A stretch of 64,000 nt of DNA from Acidocella sp. (GTDB lineage: Bacteria; Pseudomonadota; Alphaproteobacteria; Acetobacterales; Acetobacteraceae): positions 1 to 64,000 of the forward strand of contig JARLIK010000022.1 in NCBI GenBank assembly GCA_031291755.1, written 5' to 3'. The translations under genes were made by a program, and so were the position numbers. The notes beneath the pieces were generated by a model, which searched no databases, had not been told where the DNA came from, and saw only the letters and a list, made by a program, of their open reading frames with translations. Shown one piece after another: positions 7,232-15,758 of this stretch. The stretch's first letter is position 1. Every line of letters begins with the position of its first letter.

Positions 7232-8704
7232 TTAATTGGGCGGGACTGCCAGCATATCCTTACCTAGTAGTGCTGGAATCACCAGCAATATGGTGCCATG
7301 AAACGTTACGCTGAGCGCCGGGGCCGGGGATAGGCTTCTGAAATACGGCGCATATTGCCGGGTGATGGCGCTGACATCGCCCGGCATTGCCAGCAATAGC
7401 ACATTTTTGCCCAGCAGCGATGAGGGCGGCGTGGAATCGCCAAACTCGTGCGGCTCCGGCCCGAATACCGTGACCGGCATGGCGCCGCGCAGGGCGTAGG
7501 AAATTTTTCCGGCATCGTACCATCGTAAGGCCGCAACGGCCTGCACATCGCGGTGCAGAATATCGGGCCGCACGGAGTCCCAGTTCACCGCCTGCAGCAG
7601 TGGCGATTTGCCAGGTGCGAAAATTTGGTCGAGACCGGGCAAAAAGGCGAATTGCGTCTCCGCGGCGATGACGCCCGCGGCTCCCGCCAGTAATGCGGCG
7701 CTGATCATGGCGATGCTGTCGCGCCACGCCGGCCGCCAGCGTGCTGCCCAGTTTCCCAGCATCGGCAGGAGCATTAAATAGCCAGGGGTGGCCCAATGAT
7801 AGAGAATCCGGGTGGCCGACCAGATGCCGACCATCGAGAACAGCACGATGGGGATAATGCCCAGCATCACCAGCAGCCAGCCCCGCCTCTCCACCGGCCC
7901 GCGTCGTAATGCGCTGATCAGCAGCGCCACCAAGGGCAGCCATAGCCAGGGGAGTAAAAACAGCGCCTCACCGCCCCAGATGGTCAAAGGCGCTAACGGA
8001 TGCAGCCGCAGCCCCACCGCGCGGCTGCTTTGATAGTCAAATGACTGCCAGCCATGGGCGGCATTCCAGGTGATCACCGGCGTGAACATCGCTACCGCCA
8101 GTAGTCCGGCTGCCCAAGGCCACCGGCACCGCAACTGCGGGCGCGAGGCTGGGTCGGTGAGCAGGGCGAGCACCGCACCGGCCAGCACCAGGGCGGCGCT
8201 GTATTTTGAGAGCAGCGCCAACCCCGCAAAACCTCCAGCCGCCAGCCACCAGCCGGGCTCGGGTTTGGCCGGTTGCCCGGCGATGCCGAGTGCGCGGCTC
8301 AGCGCATAGGCAGCTGCCAGCAGAGCGGCATCGAGCGGGCCGTCAGGCAGTACCCAGGTGCCGAACGCCATCGAGAACACCGGCGAGATGGAATAGGCCA
8401 CCACTGCCCAGAACGCCGCGCTGCGGCCATACAGCCGGTTGGTGAGGGCATAAAGCAGCCAGGACGACACCGCCGAGAGCGCCACAAACGGCAGCCGCAC
8501 CACCAGCGGGTTTTCGCTGCCGAATAACCACCGGCAGGTCAGTTCCAGCCACCAGGAGGCCAGCGGATGGTCGAAATACGAGGCATGAAACTGGCTGGAA
8601 GCCCCCACCATGTAGCTCTCGTCGATGCCAAGCCCGGTGAAAGCGGCGAACAGCAACCGCGCCGCCACCGCCACCAACACTACATAGATCGCCGGATTTT
8701 CCAT
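7232..8704 (-). CDS. GT39/ArnT-type membrane glycosyltransferase
   Basis: This 490-residue polytopic membrane protein belongs to the dolichyl-phosphate-mannose mannosyltransferase (PMT_2) group. Such enzymes transfer sugars from polyprenyl-phosphate carriers on the periplasmic face. Early acidic motifs GIDESYMVG and YFDHPLASWW match the catalytic loops; about ten hydrophobic segments follow, then a soluble C-terminal part. I place the start at ATG 8704 (MENPAIYVVLV) rather than 8764, because the extra 20 residues come from the 25-bp tandem repeat. It is the last gene of a four-gene minus-strand set, but its acceptor is not evident. Confidence 0.8.
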   Translation of the reverse strand: MENPAIYVVLVAVAARLLFAAFTGLGIDESYMVGASSQFHASYFDHPLASWWLELTCRWLFGSENPLVVRLPFVALSAVSSWLLYALTNRLYGRSAAFWAVVAYSISPVFSMAFGTWVLPDGPLDAALLAAAYALSRALGIAGQPAKPEPGWWLAAGGFAGLALLSKYSAALVLAGAVLALLTDPASRPQLRCRWPWAAGLLAVAMFTPVITWNAAHGWQSFDYQSSRAVGLRLHPLAPLTIWGGEALFLLPWLWLPLVALLISALRRGPVERRGWLLVMLGIIPIVLFSMVGIWSATRILYHWATPGYLMLLPMLGNWAARWRPAWRDSIAMISAALLAGAAGVIAAETQFAFLPGLDQIFAPGKSPLLQAVNWDSVRPDILHRDVQAVAALRWYDAGKISYALRGAMPVTVFGPEPHEFGDSTPPSSLLGKNVLLLAMPGDVSAITRQYAPYFRSLSPAPALSVTFHGTILLVIPALLGKDMLAVPPN

Positions 8705-8718
8705 AAGGGGTGCATGGC

Positions 8719-8803
8719 GCGGCTGCGCCAAATAATCAAATCCGCGGCTGCGCCAAATAATCAAATCCGCGGCTGCGCTAAATAATCAATTCGCGGCTGC
8801 GCC
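8719..8803. repeat. 25-bp tandem repeat, about 3.4 copies
   Basis: The unit is GCGGCTGCGCC followed by AAATAATCAAATCC. Copies lie at 8719-8743 and 8744-8768 (identical), 8769-8792 (24 bases with three changes) and a partial copy at 8793-8803. The array spans the 3' end of the DUF1223 gene, supplying its last codons and stop, and the leader of the glycosyltransferase gene. Each unit contains the imperfect palindrome GCGGCTGCGC. Exact copies suggest recent slippage and possible copy-number variation. Confidence 0.9.
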
Positions 8804-9478
8804 TAGTATCTTCCCGTTATCGGCTTGGAGCAGCACGGCTACATGCTCACCAGCCGGGTGCGGCATGGTGTAGTCCATCATCGCGCCGCTCCAAGTGCCA
8901 AGCGGCGTGATGCTGCGCACCACATTCACCTCATGCAAGGTTGCGCCGCCGTTCTCACCACCACCAATTTTTGTGGTGTGGTCAGGGTCAAACCCGAACA
9001 GCCAGATTTTGGCCCCAGCCCCAGCCCCTTGTGAGATATGAATCGTGACCATGGTGCCACCGGTAATACTCACCGGCACCTCAGTGGCCACGGCTTTGGC
9101 CGCTGCAATCGCCGCGGTTACCTCATCGCGGTGCGAGCCCACCATCTGTGCGGTGCCGTCCACCACCGCTTCGGGCGTATAAACCTCGTCACTATGCTGC
9201 AGGCCCACATACCAGCTTTGCCGTTCGGTGGCGCCGGTGAGGGAATAAGCGTCCGTCCAGGCCGGGCCATTCCAATAGGTGACATGGAAGCTGAGCGGCA
9301 AAATATCGGAATCGGATTTTTTAAGCTCGCCCAGCAGCGCTTCCGCCGGCGGGCAGGACGAACACGCCTCCGAAGTAAACAACTCCACCACGACTGGCCG
9401 CGCCTGTGCAGGTGCGCTTAGCCCAAACATAAGAAGCGCTGCGCCTGTGCTGAATGGCCGCCACAGTAGTATTTTCAT
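8786..9478 (-). CDS. DUF1223 secreted thioredoxin-like protein
   Basis: This 230-residue DUF1223 family member has a thioredoxin-like fold and unknown function. It has a signal peptide (cleavage near APAQA, residue 26), so it is likely periplasmic. The family motif VELFTSEACSSCPPAE carries Cys39 and Cys42 as a CxxC pair. ATG 9478 overlaps the stop of the molybdoenzyme gene (ATGA), favouring it over the upstream start at 9514. Coupling to a periplasmic molybdoenzyme and its cytochrome suggests a redox or repair role in the envelope (inference). The last residues and stop codon lie in the tandem repeat. Confidence 0.85.
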   Translation of the reverse strand: MKILLWRPFSTGAALLMFGLSAPAQARPVVVELFTSEACSSCPPAEALLGELKKSDSDILPLSFHVTYWNGPAWTDAYSLTGATERQSWYVGLQHSDEVYTPEAVVDGTAQMVGSHRDEVTAAIAAAKAVATEVPVSITGGTMVTIHISQGAGAGAKIWLFGFDPDHTTKIGGGENGGATLHEVNVVRSITPLGTWSGAMMDYTMPHPAGEHVAVLLQADNGKILGAAAN

Positions 9479-10197
9479 GAGCCGCTGAACCAGTCGTATC
9501 CTTGGTCCTCCCAATATCCGCCGGGGTAGGTGTTGGTGACGGCAAGTTGCATGATCGATTTTGGATTCTTGAAGCCCAGCTTTACTGGAATCCGCAGCCG
9601 CACCGGTGCGCCAAAGGGTGCTGTCAATGGTACGTTCAAGAAATCCAGCGCCAGAATGGTTTGCGGATGCAGCGCCGATGCCATATCGATACTGCTATAA
9701 TACCCATCGGCGCATTTGAACGAGACGTATTTGCAGGTGGTGTCAGCACCGATCCGGTGCAGAAAATACGCCAGCGGCACACCGCTCCATTGACCGATGA
9801 CGCGCCAACCCTCCACGCAGATGAACCGCGTAATCTGGCCTTCTTGCGGTAATCCCCGCAAAGCCGCCAAGGTCCATGGCTGCTTATCCTGAATTTGTCC
9901 GCCAAGCTCGAGTTGATAGGTCGCCGGGTCCACCATCGGGGCCATCGAAATATCGTAATAGGCATTGAAGCGCGGCGGGTTGGTGACCATGCTGGCTGGA
10001 AATGTCGGCGCCAGCGTGTGCGGGTTGAACAGCAACGCCTGCATCTCATCATTGAAGGCCAGCATGGTGCGCAGGAACCGATCCACCAGATCAGGATGCG
10101 CCAAATCTTCAAAGTCGCAGCCGGGCAGGGTGGTGATAGCGCCTAGCGCCAGCGCCCGGCTGAGCAGTTTGCGGCGGCCTAAATCGAGTTTATTCAT
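9475..10197 (-). CDS. MsrP/YedY-like molybdopterin oxidoreductase
   Basis: This is a 240-residue sulfite-oxidase-fold molybdoenzyme. The N terminus carries a Tat signal (RRKLLSRA from residue 8), as expected for export with cofactor bound. Cys127 in RFICVEGW corresponds to the molybdenum-ligating Cys of the YedY/MsrP group. It overlaps the stop of the upstream cytochrome b gene, so the pair resembles MsrP with a membrane haem partner. MsrP proteins reduce methionine sulfoxide in the periplasm; the actual substrate here is not shown. LPGC at 24-27 could be an imperfect lipobox. Confidence 0.82.
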   Translation of the reverse strand: MNKLDLGRRKLLSRALALGAITTLPGCDFEDLAHPDLVDRFLRTMLAFNDEMQALLFNPHTLAPTFPASMVTNPPRFNAYYDISMAPMVDPATYQLELGGQIQDKQPWTLAALRGLPQEGQITRFICVEGWRVIGQWSGVPLAYFLHRIGADTTCKYVSFKCADGYYSSIDMASALHPQTILALDFLNVPLTAPFGAPVRLRIPVKLGFKNPKSIMQLAVTNTYPGGYWEDQGYDWFSGS

Positions 10198-10820
10198 GAT
10201 TGCACCTCAGGCAGTTTGCCGCCAGTGATCATCGGCGGCAGCACGCGCGGCACCATCAGCACCAGCACGACATGGATGAAGAGAAACGCCACGATGCAGG
10301 CCATGGCGGTAAAATGTACGTAGCGGGCAATGTAGAAGCCGCCGCATAAATCGGTAAGAAACCAAAGCTGCACCGGCTTCCAGATGCTTAAGCCAGAAAT
10401 AACGATGGTGATGCCGGCAAAAATTACTCCCAGATACAGCACCCGCTGCACGGCGTTATAAACGCCGCTTTGGTGCGGCAGCTTGAAGCGCAGGGCCGCG
10501 CCGATATCATGCAGCACAGCCCTCGGGGTGATCGGCCAGAGTTTCTGTTTGAAATGCCCGCTTAAAAAGCCCCAGAGCAAGTAGCTTAGCCCGTTGAGCA
10601 TCAGCAGCCAGATGAACGCCAGATGCCAGGCAATGCCGGCTCCCAGCCAGGCGCCGATGGTGATGGTCTCCGGAAAGGTGAAGTTGAACAGTGGGGAGGC
10701 GTTGTAAATCTGCCAGCCGCTGCCGATCAGCATCACGATGGCGAAGGCGTTCACCCAATGCATCAGCCGCAGCGGCCACGGGTGGATGGGCCTGGGTTTG
10801 TGATATGTTGCTCGTCCCAT
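10194..10820 (-). CDS. Cytochrome b561-type membrane subunit
   Basis: This 208-residue membrane protein of the bacterial cytochrome b561/hydrogenase b-subunit type has four or five hydrophobic segments. Candidate haem histidines lie in HPWPLRLMHW, WHLAFIW, VHFTA and FIHVV. It probably passes electrons from the quinone pool to the molybdoenzyme encoded next, whose start overlaps its stop. The start was set at ATG 10820 (MGRATYHKPRP); the 43 upstream residues of the longer frame are not membrane-like and overlap the divergent promoter region. Confidence 0.85.
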   Translation of the reverse strand: MGRATYHKPRPIHPWPLRLMHWVNAFAIVMLIGSGWQIYNASPLFNFTFPETITIGAWLGAGIAWHLAFIWLLMLNGLSYLLWGFLSGHFKQKLWPITPRAVLHDIGAALRFKLPHQSGVYNAVQRVLYLGVIFAGITIVISGLSIWKPVQLWFLTDLCGGFYIARYVHFTAMACIVAFLFIHVVLVLMVPRVLPPMITGGKLPEVQS

Positions 10821-10975
10821 GATGATATTCCTTGTTTGACGCCGCTCAAGCTGCCTGCTGCCTTTGCCTTCGTCCAGGCATCGAATTGATGCCCAAACGG
10901 CATTGGCTGCCGGCGCGCATTTCCTGGAGTTTACACCAGCCGGGCTCAACCGGTGATCAAATTATGGAGTGTACC

Positions 10976-11266
10976 ATGTCGCGTATTATTTTCACCGCCG
11001 TCCTCAGCCTTGGCCTGCTTGGCTCTGCCGCCGCCTTTGCACAAACCACCCCACCGATGAGCAACAATACCATGGCCCCCTCAAGCAGCATGAGCAATGG
11101 CAGTATGGGCCATGATACCATGGGCAACGGCAGCATGAGCAGCAGCACCGACACCAAGAAGCAGGCTGACGGCTCAACCACCGGGAGCATGGGTAACAGC
11201 ACCTCTGGTGCTATGGGCAATGGCAGCATGGGTAACAATAGCATGGGCAACAACAGCAACAAATAA
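10976..11266 (+). CDS. Small secreted Met/Gly/Asn/Ser-rich repeat protein
   Basis: This 96-residue protein has a signal peptide (cleavage near AAAFA, residue 22) followed by low-complexity sequence made of SMGN, GSMG and TMGN-like units with no cysteines. Methionine recurs every four to six residues, recalling the small pentapeptide MXKDX-repeat proteins of Proteobacteria, whose function is unknown. ATG 10976 has GGAG eight bases upstream; an in-frame ATG at 10964 is an alternative. It is divergent from the cytochrome b/MsrP-like unit. Metal binding through methionines or action as an oxidant sink for MsrP are speculation. Confidence 0.7.
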   Translation: MSRIIFTAVLSLGLLGSAAAFAQTTPPMSNNTMAPSSSMSNGSMGHDTMGNGSMSSSTDTKKQADGSTTGSMGNSTSGAMGNGSMGNNSMGNNSNK

Positions 11267-11274
11267 CCATCGCT

Positions 11275-11319
11275 CCCCGGTGCGTTGCCTTAGCGCGCCG
11301 GGGCCCGGCTTGAGTTTTT
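11275..11319 (+). terminator. Probable terminator of the Met-rich protein gene
   Basis: CCCCGGTGCG (11275-11284) pairs with CGCGCCGGGG (11294-11303), ten base pairs including one G-T, around a 9-base loop. A run of T follows after about 11 bases. The stem is strong; the T-run distance is longer than ideal. Confidence 0.5.
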
Positions 11320-11375
11320 GTCCCGCCCGTCTGATACTTCATTAATCAAGCCAGGAACCCGCCGCCATCGAAACC

Positions 11376-12011
11376 TTGCAATCCAAACTCGATGCGCTCC
11401 GCGCCAGCCGCCGCGAGCGGCCTGCCTGGGATGAATCCTATGAGGAAATGCTTGCTCATCTAGGCCAGAACGGGTTTCTGGAGCATGTCATCAAACCCGG
11501 TGAAAGTTTTCCGGAATTCATGTTGCCGAGCGCCGAGGGGGAGTTGCTCTCATTGGCCGATTTTCTGGTGCGCGGCCCAGTGATCGTCTCGTTTTTCCGT
11601 GGCGAATGGTGCCCGTTCTGCCGGTTGATGCTGGCAGCGCTCACCGAAGCTTTGCCGCAGATCTCCGCTGTCGGTGCCACTTTACTGGCACTCACACCCG
11701 AGACCGGCGGGCTGGCACTGAAAATGAAGACCTACCACGGCGCACCATTTGAAATCCTGGCGGATGTGGATTGCGGCATTGGCCTGGCCGCCGGGGTAGT
11801 ATTCAGGATTCCGCCAAAATACCGCGCACTGCTCGGCCCCAATTTTCCGGCCCGGCATGGTAATTCCGGCTGGTATCTGCCAATTCCCGCCACCTTTATT
11901 CTAGCTCAGGATGGCCACATCGCCTGGCGCTTCGCCGATGTTGATTTTTCCCACCGGCCGGAACCTGGCGATATTATCCGTGCGGTTGCGAACATGAATG
12001 GGAAGCCCTGA
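11376..12011 (+). CDS. Peroxiredoxin-like (AhpC/TSA) protein
   Basis: This is a 211-residue thioredoxin-fold protein of the peroxiredoxin-like group. FFRGEWCPFCRLM contains Cys79 and Cys82 (WCPFC), where Cys79 would be the peroxidatic residue. It probably reduces peroxides in the cytoplasm, as no signal peptide is seen. The start is unclear: no ATG or GTG fits. TTG 11376 gives the usual N terminus (MQSKLDALRA), but the AGGAA site is better spaced for ATC at 11367, a very rare initiator. The stop overlaps the LysR start by one base, implying coupling. Confidence 0.8.
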   Translation: MQSKLDALRASRRERPAWDESYEEMLAHLGQNGFLEHVIKPGESFPEFMLPSAEGELLSLADFLVRGPVIVSFFRGEWCPFCRLMLAALTEALPQISAVGATLLALTPETGGLALKMKTYHGAPFEILADVDCGIGLAAGVVFRIPPKYRALLGPNFPARHGNSGWYLPIPATFILAQDGHIAWRFADVDFSHRPEPGDIIRAVANMNGKP

Positions 12012-12880
12012 TGGAACTCTCGCAGGTCCGCTATTTCATCGCGCTCTGTAAAACCCTGAATTTCACTCGCGCTGCGGAATCCTGCAATGTGACGCAACCG
12101 GCTTTCACCCGCGCCATTCAAAAACTTGAGATGGAATTTGGCGGCGCGTTGATCTTCCGCGAGCGCAACCTCACCCAGTTGACCGAACTTGGCCGGACTG
12201 TGCGTCCGCACCTGGAAGCCATGATCGAGGCTGCCGAGGCTGCAACCGCACTGGCCAACGCCAAAATGGGCCGTACCGCGAGCAGCCTGAAAATTGGCCT
12301 CGGGCCGGGCATTGGCGCGGCCAGCATCGCTAGTGCGGTCCGTGAAGTGACCAGCAAATTGCCTGACGTGACAATCCATTTTGAAGAATCCGGCCCCGCC
12401 GCGCTGATCGAGGCCATGCTGATGGATATGCTTGATTGCGCCTTGCTGCCCGAATTTACCGAGCTTCCGGAGCGTCTGAACCGCTGGCCATTATATACTG
12501 ACCGTGCGTTGGCCGTGCTGCCGCCGGACCATGCACTGAATCAAAAAAATGCCGTGACAGCCAAGGATGTTTTGGATGAGCCGATTCTGGTCGGTGAGTA
12601 TTGCGGTGGTTTTGCCAAGCAGCTTGCCGATACCACCGGGTTTTCGTTGCAACTGCAACGTTGCAACGGTGCCGCCACGCAACTGCTGGATTTGGTGGCC
12701 GCCGGACTCGGCATGGCACTGATGTCCGACCGCTTACGTTATGCCGCACCGCTCACCACCAGGCCATTCCATGAACCCGAACTGCAACGCAAAATTTTCC
12801 TTACATCAGTTGCCGGGCGTCCGCTCAATGTCGCCGCCGCCAGTTTCGTGAAACTCTGCCGGGTCAAGGCTTTTTCCTAA
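12011..12880 (+). CDS. LysR-family transcriptional regulator
   Basis: This 289-residue LysR-type regulator has an N-terminal winged helix-turn-helix at about 1-60 (MELSQVRYFIALC, then NVTQPAFTRAIQKLE) and a periplasmic-binding-protein-like effector domain at about 90-285. Cys residues in the effector domain (LLDCALLPE near 140, EYCGGF near 198) could allow redox sensing, but they are not in a clear OxyR pattern. It overlaps the preceding peroxiredoxin-like gene (TGATG), so the two are co-expressed, with control of peroxide-related genes the natural guess. Confidence 0.88.
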   Translation: MELSQVRYFIALCKTLNFTRAAESCNVTQPAFTRAIQKLEMEFGGALIFRERNLTQLTELGRTVRPHLEAMIEAAEAATALANAKMGRTASSLKIGLGPGIGAASIASAVREVTSKLPDVTIHFEESGPAALIEAMLMDMLDCALLPEFTELPERLNRWPLYTDRALAVLPPDHALNQKNAVTAKDVLDEPILVGEYCGGFAKQLADTTGFSLQLQRCNGAATQLLDLVAAGLGMALMSDRLRYAAPLTTRPFHEPELQRKIFLTSVAGRPLNVAAASFVKLCRVKAFS

Positions 12881-12980
12881 ATTAAAATCCACCATAATTT
12901 CATCTGATAGCCGCTCGTATCGGAACTCAAACTGATTACCTTTATCAGGTATGATGCGTTCCGCATCAGGAGGTTAGCCG

Positions 12981-13301
12981 ATGTTCAGCCGTTTTGCCGT
13001 TTTGGCTTTTTATCTTGCTCTGGGCGGTACCGCTCTGGCGCAAACAGGCAATGATGTTAACTCCGGTGTCGGTTCAAATGCGGGCTCGATGTCGGGTGCG
13101 AATATTGACGTGGTCAACGGCACCAACGCCAATGGCACGCCGCGCCAGCAATCGCCGGGAAGTTCGATGACTGTGGGTGCAGGCAATAGCACCATGCTGC
13201 CTGGGATCACTGGTGGCGCTTCGGCCAAAGCCAAGGTGCCGTTACCTACCGTGACAACCGGCACGACCTCCGGCACCGTTCAAACAAAACCTGCGCCGTA
13301 A
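12981..13301 (+). CDS. Small secreted low-complexity protein
   Basis: This 106-residue protein has a signal peptide (MFSRFAVLAFYLALGGTALA) and a mature part rich in Gly, Asn, Ser and Thr, with no cysteines and no recognisable domain. ATG 12981 is preceded by AGGAGG at a good distance, which strongly supports translation. It is convergent with the E1-like gene, with only one base between stops. It resembles in style, but not sequence, the Met-rich secreted protein at 10976. Function unknown. Confidence 0.7.
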   Translation: MFSRFAVLAFYLALGGTALAQTGNDVNSGVGSNAGSMSGANIDVVNGTNANGTPRQQSPGSSMTVGAGNSTMLPGITGGASAKAKVPLPTVTTGTTSGTVQTKPAP

Positions 13302-13302
13302 T

Positions 13303-15669
13303 TCAGCCGCGCAATAGTGCGTCGGCGCAGGCATCGAGAATCGCGGCGGCGTCAATTTCATATTCGGCGTATAAATCGGCCACGTCGCCGGACTGACCAA
13401 AATGGTCCGGCCCCAGGGCCATAACGATTTGACCGCGCACGCCACCCAGCCAGGAATGGGCGGCGGGGTGGCCATCGAGTACGCTGACGATGGCGGCGTC
13501 GCGCGCCAAGGGTGCTAGTATTTGCTCAATGTGTGATGTCGCGTTGGCATCTCCTAACCGCCGCGCCCGCTGCGCTTCGCGCCAGCCGGCGTAAAGCCGG
13601 TCGGGGCTGGTGATCGCCAATAATCCAGCGCCGGGCTCGTCCTCCTGCAATTGCGCAAATGCCTGCTCGGCCTCTCCGGCAACCGCGCCTTGGTAGGCGA
13701 TCACGATCTTAGTCCCAGGTGCGGGTGGCACAACCCAATGGGCACCCGCGATCACATGCGCTTTATCCAAACTGCGCGTCGGCTGGGTTAAAATCTGGGT
13801 GGAGAGCCGCAGCCACACCGCCGAGCCTTCCGGCCGCTGCATCCAGTCAAACGCATGGCGCAGCAAAATCGCCAGCTCGTCGCAATAGGCCGGCTCGTAA
13901 CTCGCTAACCGGTCCTGCACGATGGCCAGTAGCGGCGTGTTGGTGGATTGATGTTGCCCGCCCTCCGGCGCCAGTGTGATGCCGGACGGGGTGCCTACCA
14001 GCAAAAACCGCGCATCCTGGTAGCAGGCGTAAAACAGCGCATCGTGGCCACGGTTCACAAACGGGTCGTACACTGTGCCTACCGGCAGCAACCGCGCTCC
14101 GTTCAGGTCATGGCTCATGCCCGCAGCACCGAGCAGCAGGAATAGGTTTTGCTCGGCGATGCCTAGCTCGATATGCTGACCTGTCGGGTTGGTGCCCCAG
14201 CGCTGGGCGCTGGCCAGTTTGCCGTCGCGGAACACGTCATCGCGGGTGTGCCGGTCAAACACCCCACGCCGGTTGATCCAGGGGCCAAGGTTGGTGGACA
14301 CCGCCACATCCGGGCTCATGGTGACAATGCGCTTGGACATGGCGGCACTCTCGCCCTGGCCACGGCCGATTTCGGATAAAATTTCACCAAACCCAGCCTG
14401 CGTGCTCATCCGCCGGCCAGTGAATTTCGGCTGCGGCAAGGTCTCGGGTACCGGAATCATAGCGGCATCCATTCGCCGGCCATGCGGGGTCAGCGGGGTG
14501 GCAAACGGCACGCCGGCCACAAACCGCTCCACCGCCTGCGGCTGCTTCACCCCTTCCCATGGCTCCCACTCGTGCCCAGGGCGAATATCCATCTGGGTGC
14601 GGAATTCATTCATCTGGTCAACCGTCATCATTCCGGCGTGGTTGTCCTTATGCCCGGCGAACGGCAGGCCCATGCCTTTGATGGTGTAAGCTAAAAAGCA
14701 GGTCGGCTGGTCGCTCTTGGTGGCGGCCCGGAATGCCTCGGTTAATGCCTCGAGATCATGTCCGGCAAGATTCGTCATCAGGCTGCCTAGTTCAGCATCG
14801 CTCAGCGGGTCAATGATCGCCCGCACACCGCGGGATTTCGCCATGTCCGCCAAAATCGCCTGCCGCCAGGCTGCCCCGCCTTGGAAGGTGAGCGCCGAGT
14901 AGGTGGAGTTGGGGCATTCATCAATCCAACCGCGCAGCGATGAGCCGCCTGGCCGGGCAAACGCCGCTTCAAGTTTTTTGCCGTATTTTAACTGGACCAC
15001 GCGCCAGCCCATATCCTTGAACAGCCCCTCAAACCGGCCAAACAGCCGGTCCGGCATCACGCTATCCAGGCTTTGGCGGTTATAATCCACCACCCACCAG
15101 ACATCGCGGACATCGTGCTTCCAGCCTTCCAGCAGGGCCTCGTAAATATTGCCCTCATCGAGTTCGGCATCACCAGCGATGGCGATATGCCGGGCGCGCG
15201 GGCTGGCCGGGTCCACCATGCCGTGCGCCCGCACATAATCCTGCATCATCGAAGCAAAGCTGGTGAGCGCCACACCCAGCCCGACCGAGCCGGTGGAAAA
15301 ATCGATCTCGTTGCCATCCTTGGCGCGGGAGGGATAAGCCTGTGCGCCGCCGAACTGGCGTAACCCGGCCATTTTTTCGACTGTCTGGCGTCCCAGCAGA
15401 TAATTGATCGCGTGCAGCACTGGTCCAGCGTGCGGCTTCACCGCCACCCGGTCCTGTGGCCGTAGCGTGTCAAAATACAGAGCCGTCATGATCGTGGTGA
15501 CTGACGCGCAGGACGCCTGATGCCCGCCCACCTTCATGCCATCCCGGTTGGGGCGCAGATGGTTGGCGTTATGGATCATCCAGGCTGACAGCCAGAGCAG
15601 TTTACGCTCAATGGCGGCCATCACCGCCAGCGCATCGAGTTCAGATTTTATCGGACGTATCTCGTTCAT
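13303..15669 (-). CDS. AceE-like thiamine-diphosphate E1/transketolase-family enzyme
   Basis: This 788-residue ThDP-dependent enzyme is built like homodimeric pyruvate dehydrogenase E1 and transketolases. The ThDP site reads GDAELDEG from residue 166 and ends with N197 in VVDYN, with Ala replacing the second Gly of GDG. The N-terminal part (HNANHLRPN, SCASVTTIMTALYF) is AceE-like, and the pyrimidine domain follows at about 430-610. AceE is normally near 890 residues, so this is a shorter relative. No E2 or E3 gene lies nearby, so assignment as a true pyruvate dehydrogenase is uncertain. Confidence 0.75.
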   Translation of the reverse strand: MNEIRPIKSELDALAVMAAIERKLLWLSAWMIHNANHLRPNRDGMKVGGHQASCASVTTIMTALYFDTLRPQDRVAVKPHAGPVLHAINYLLGRQTVEKMAGLRQFGGAQAYPSRAKDGNEIDFSTGSVGLGVALTSFASMMQDYVRAHGMVDPASPRARHIAIAGDAELDEGNIYEALLEGWKHDVRDVWWVVDYNRQSLDSVMPDRLFGRFEGLFKDMGWRVVQLKYGKKLEAAFARPGGSSLRGWIDECPNSTYSALTFQGGAAWRQAILADMAKSRGVRAIIDPLSDAELGSLMTNLAGHDLEALTEAFRAATKSDQPTCFLAYTIKGMGLPFAGHKDNHAGMMTVDQMNEFRTQMDIRPGHEWEPWEGVKQPQAVERFVAGVPFATPLTPHGRRMDAAMIPVPETLPQPKFTGRRMSTQAGFGEILSEIGRGQGESAAMSKRIVTMSPDVAVSTNLGPWINRRGVFDRHTRDDVFRDGKLASAQRWGTNPTGQHIELGIAEQNLFLLLGAAGMSHDLNGARLLPVGTVYDPFVNRGHDALFYACYQDARFLLVGTPSGITLAPEGGQHQSTNTPLLAIVQDRLASYEPAYCDELAILLRHAFDWMQRPEGSAVWLRLSTQILTQPTRSLDKAHVIAGAHWVVPPAPGTKIVIAYQGAVAGEAEQAFAQLQEDEPGAGLLAITSPDRLYAGWREAQRARRLGDANATSHIEQILAPLARDAAIVSVLDGHPAAHSWLGGVRGQIVMALGPDHFGQSGDVADLYAEYEIDAAAILDACADALLRG

Positions 15670-15725
15670 ACGCTGAACTTAGCAAGGTTCTACCCAGAAG
15701 GGCAGAGGAAACAAAAACGGTGGTC

Positions 15726-15745
15726 GCCGGGGACTTGTCCCCGGC
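15726..15745. terminator. Perfect GC-rich palindrome, likely terminator
   Basis: GCCGGGGAC-TT-GTCCCCGGC forms a 9-bp perfect stem. On the minus strand it follows the stop of the RcnB-like gene at 15759, with TTTTTGTTT about eight bases beyond the stem. The same phrase is common in intergenic DNA of GC-rich bacteria, so it may instead be a dispersed palindromic repeat. Confidence 0.5.
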
Positions 15746-15758
15746 ACACGCACCCATT

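Noticed and set aside
8719-8803. Short CRISPR array
   Set aside because: The repeats abut directly with no unique spacers; it is a tandem repeat.
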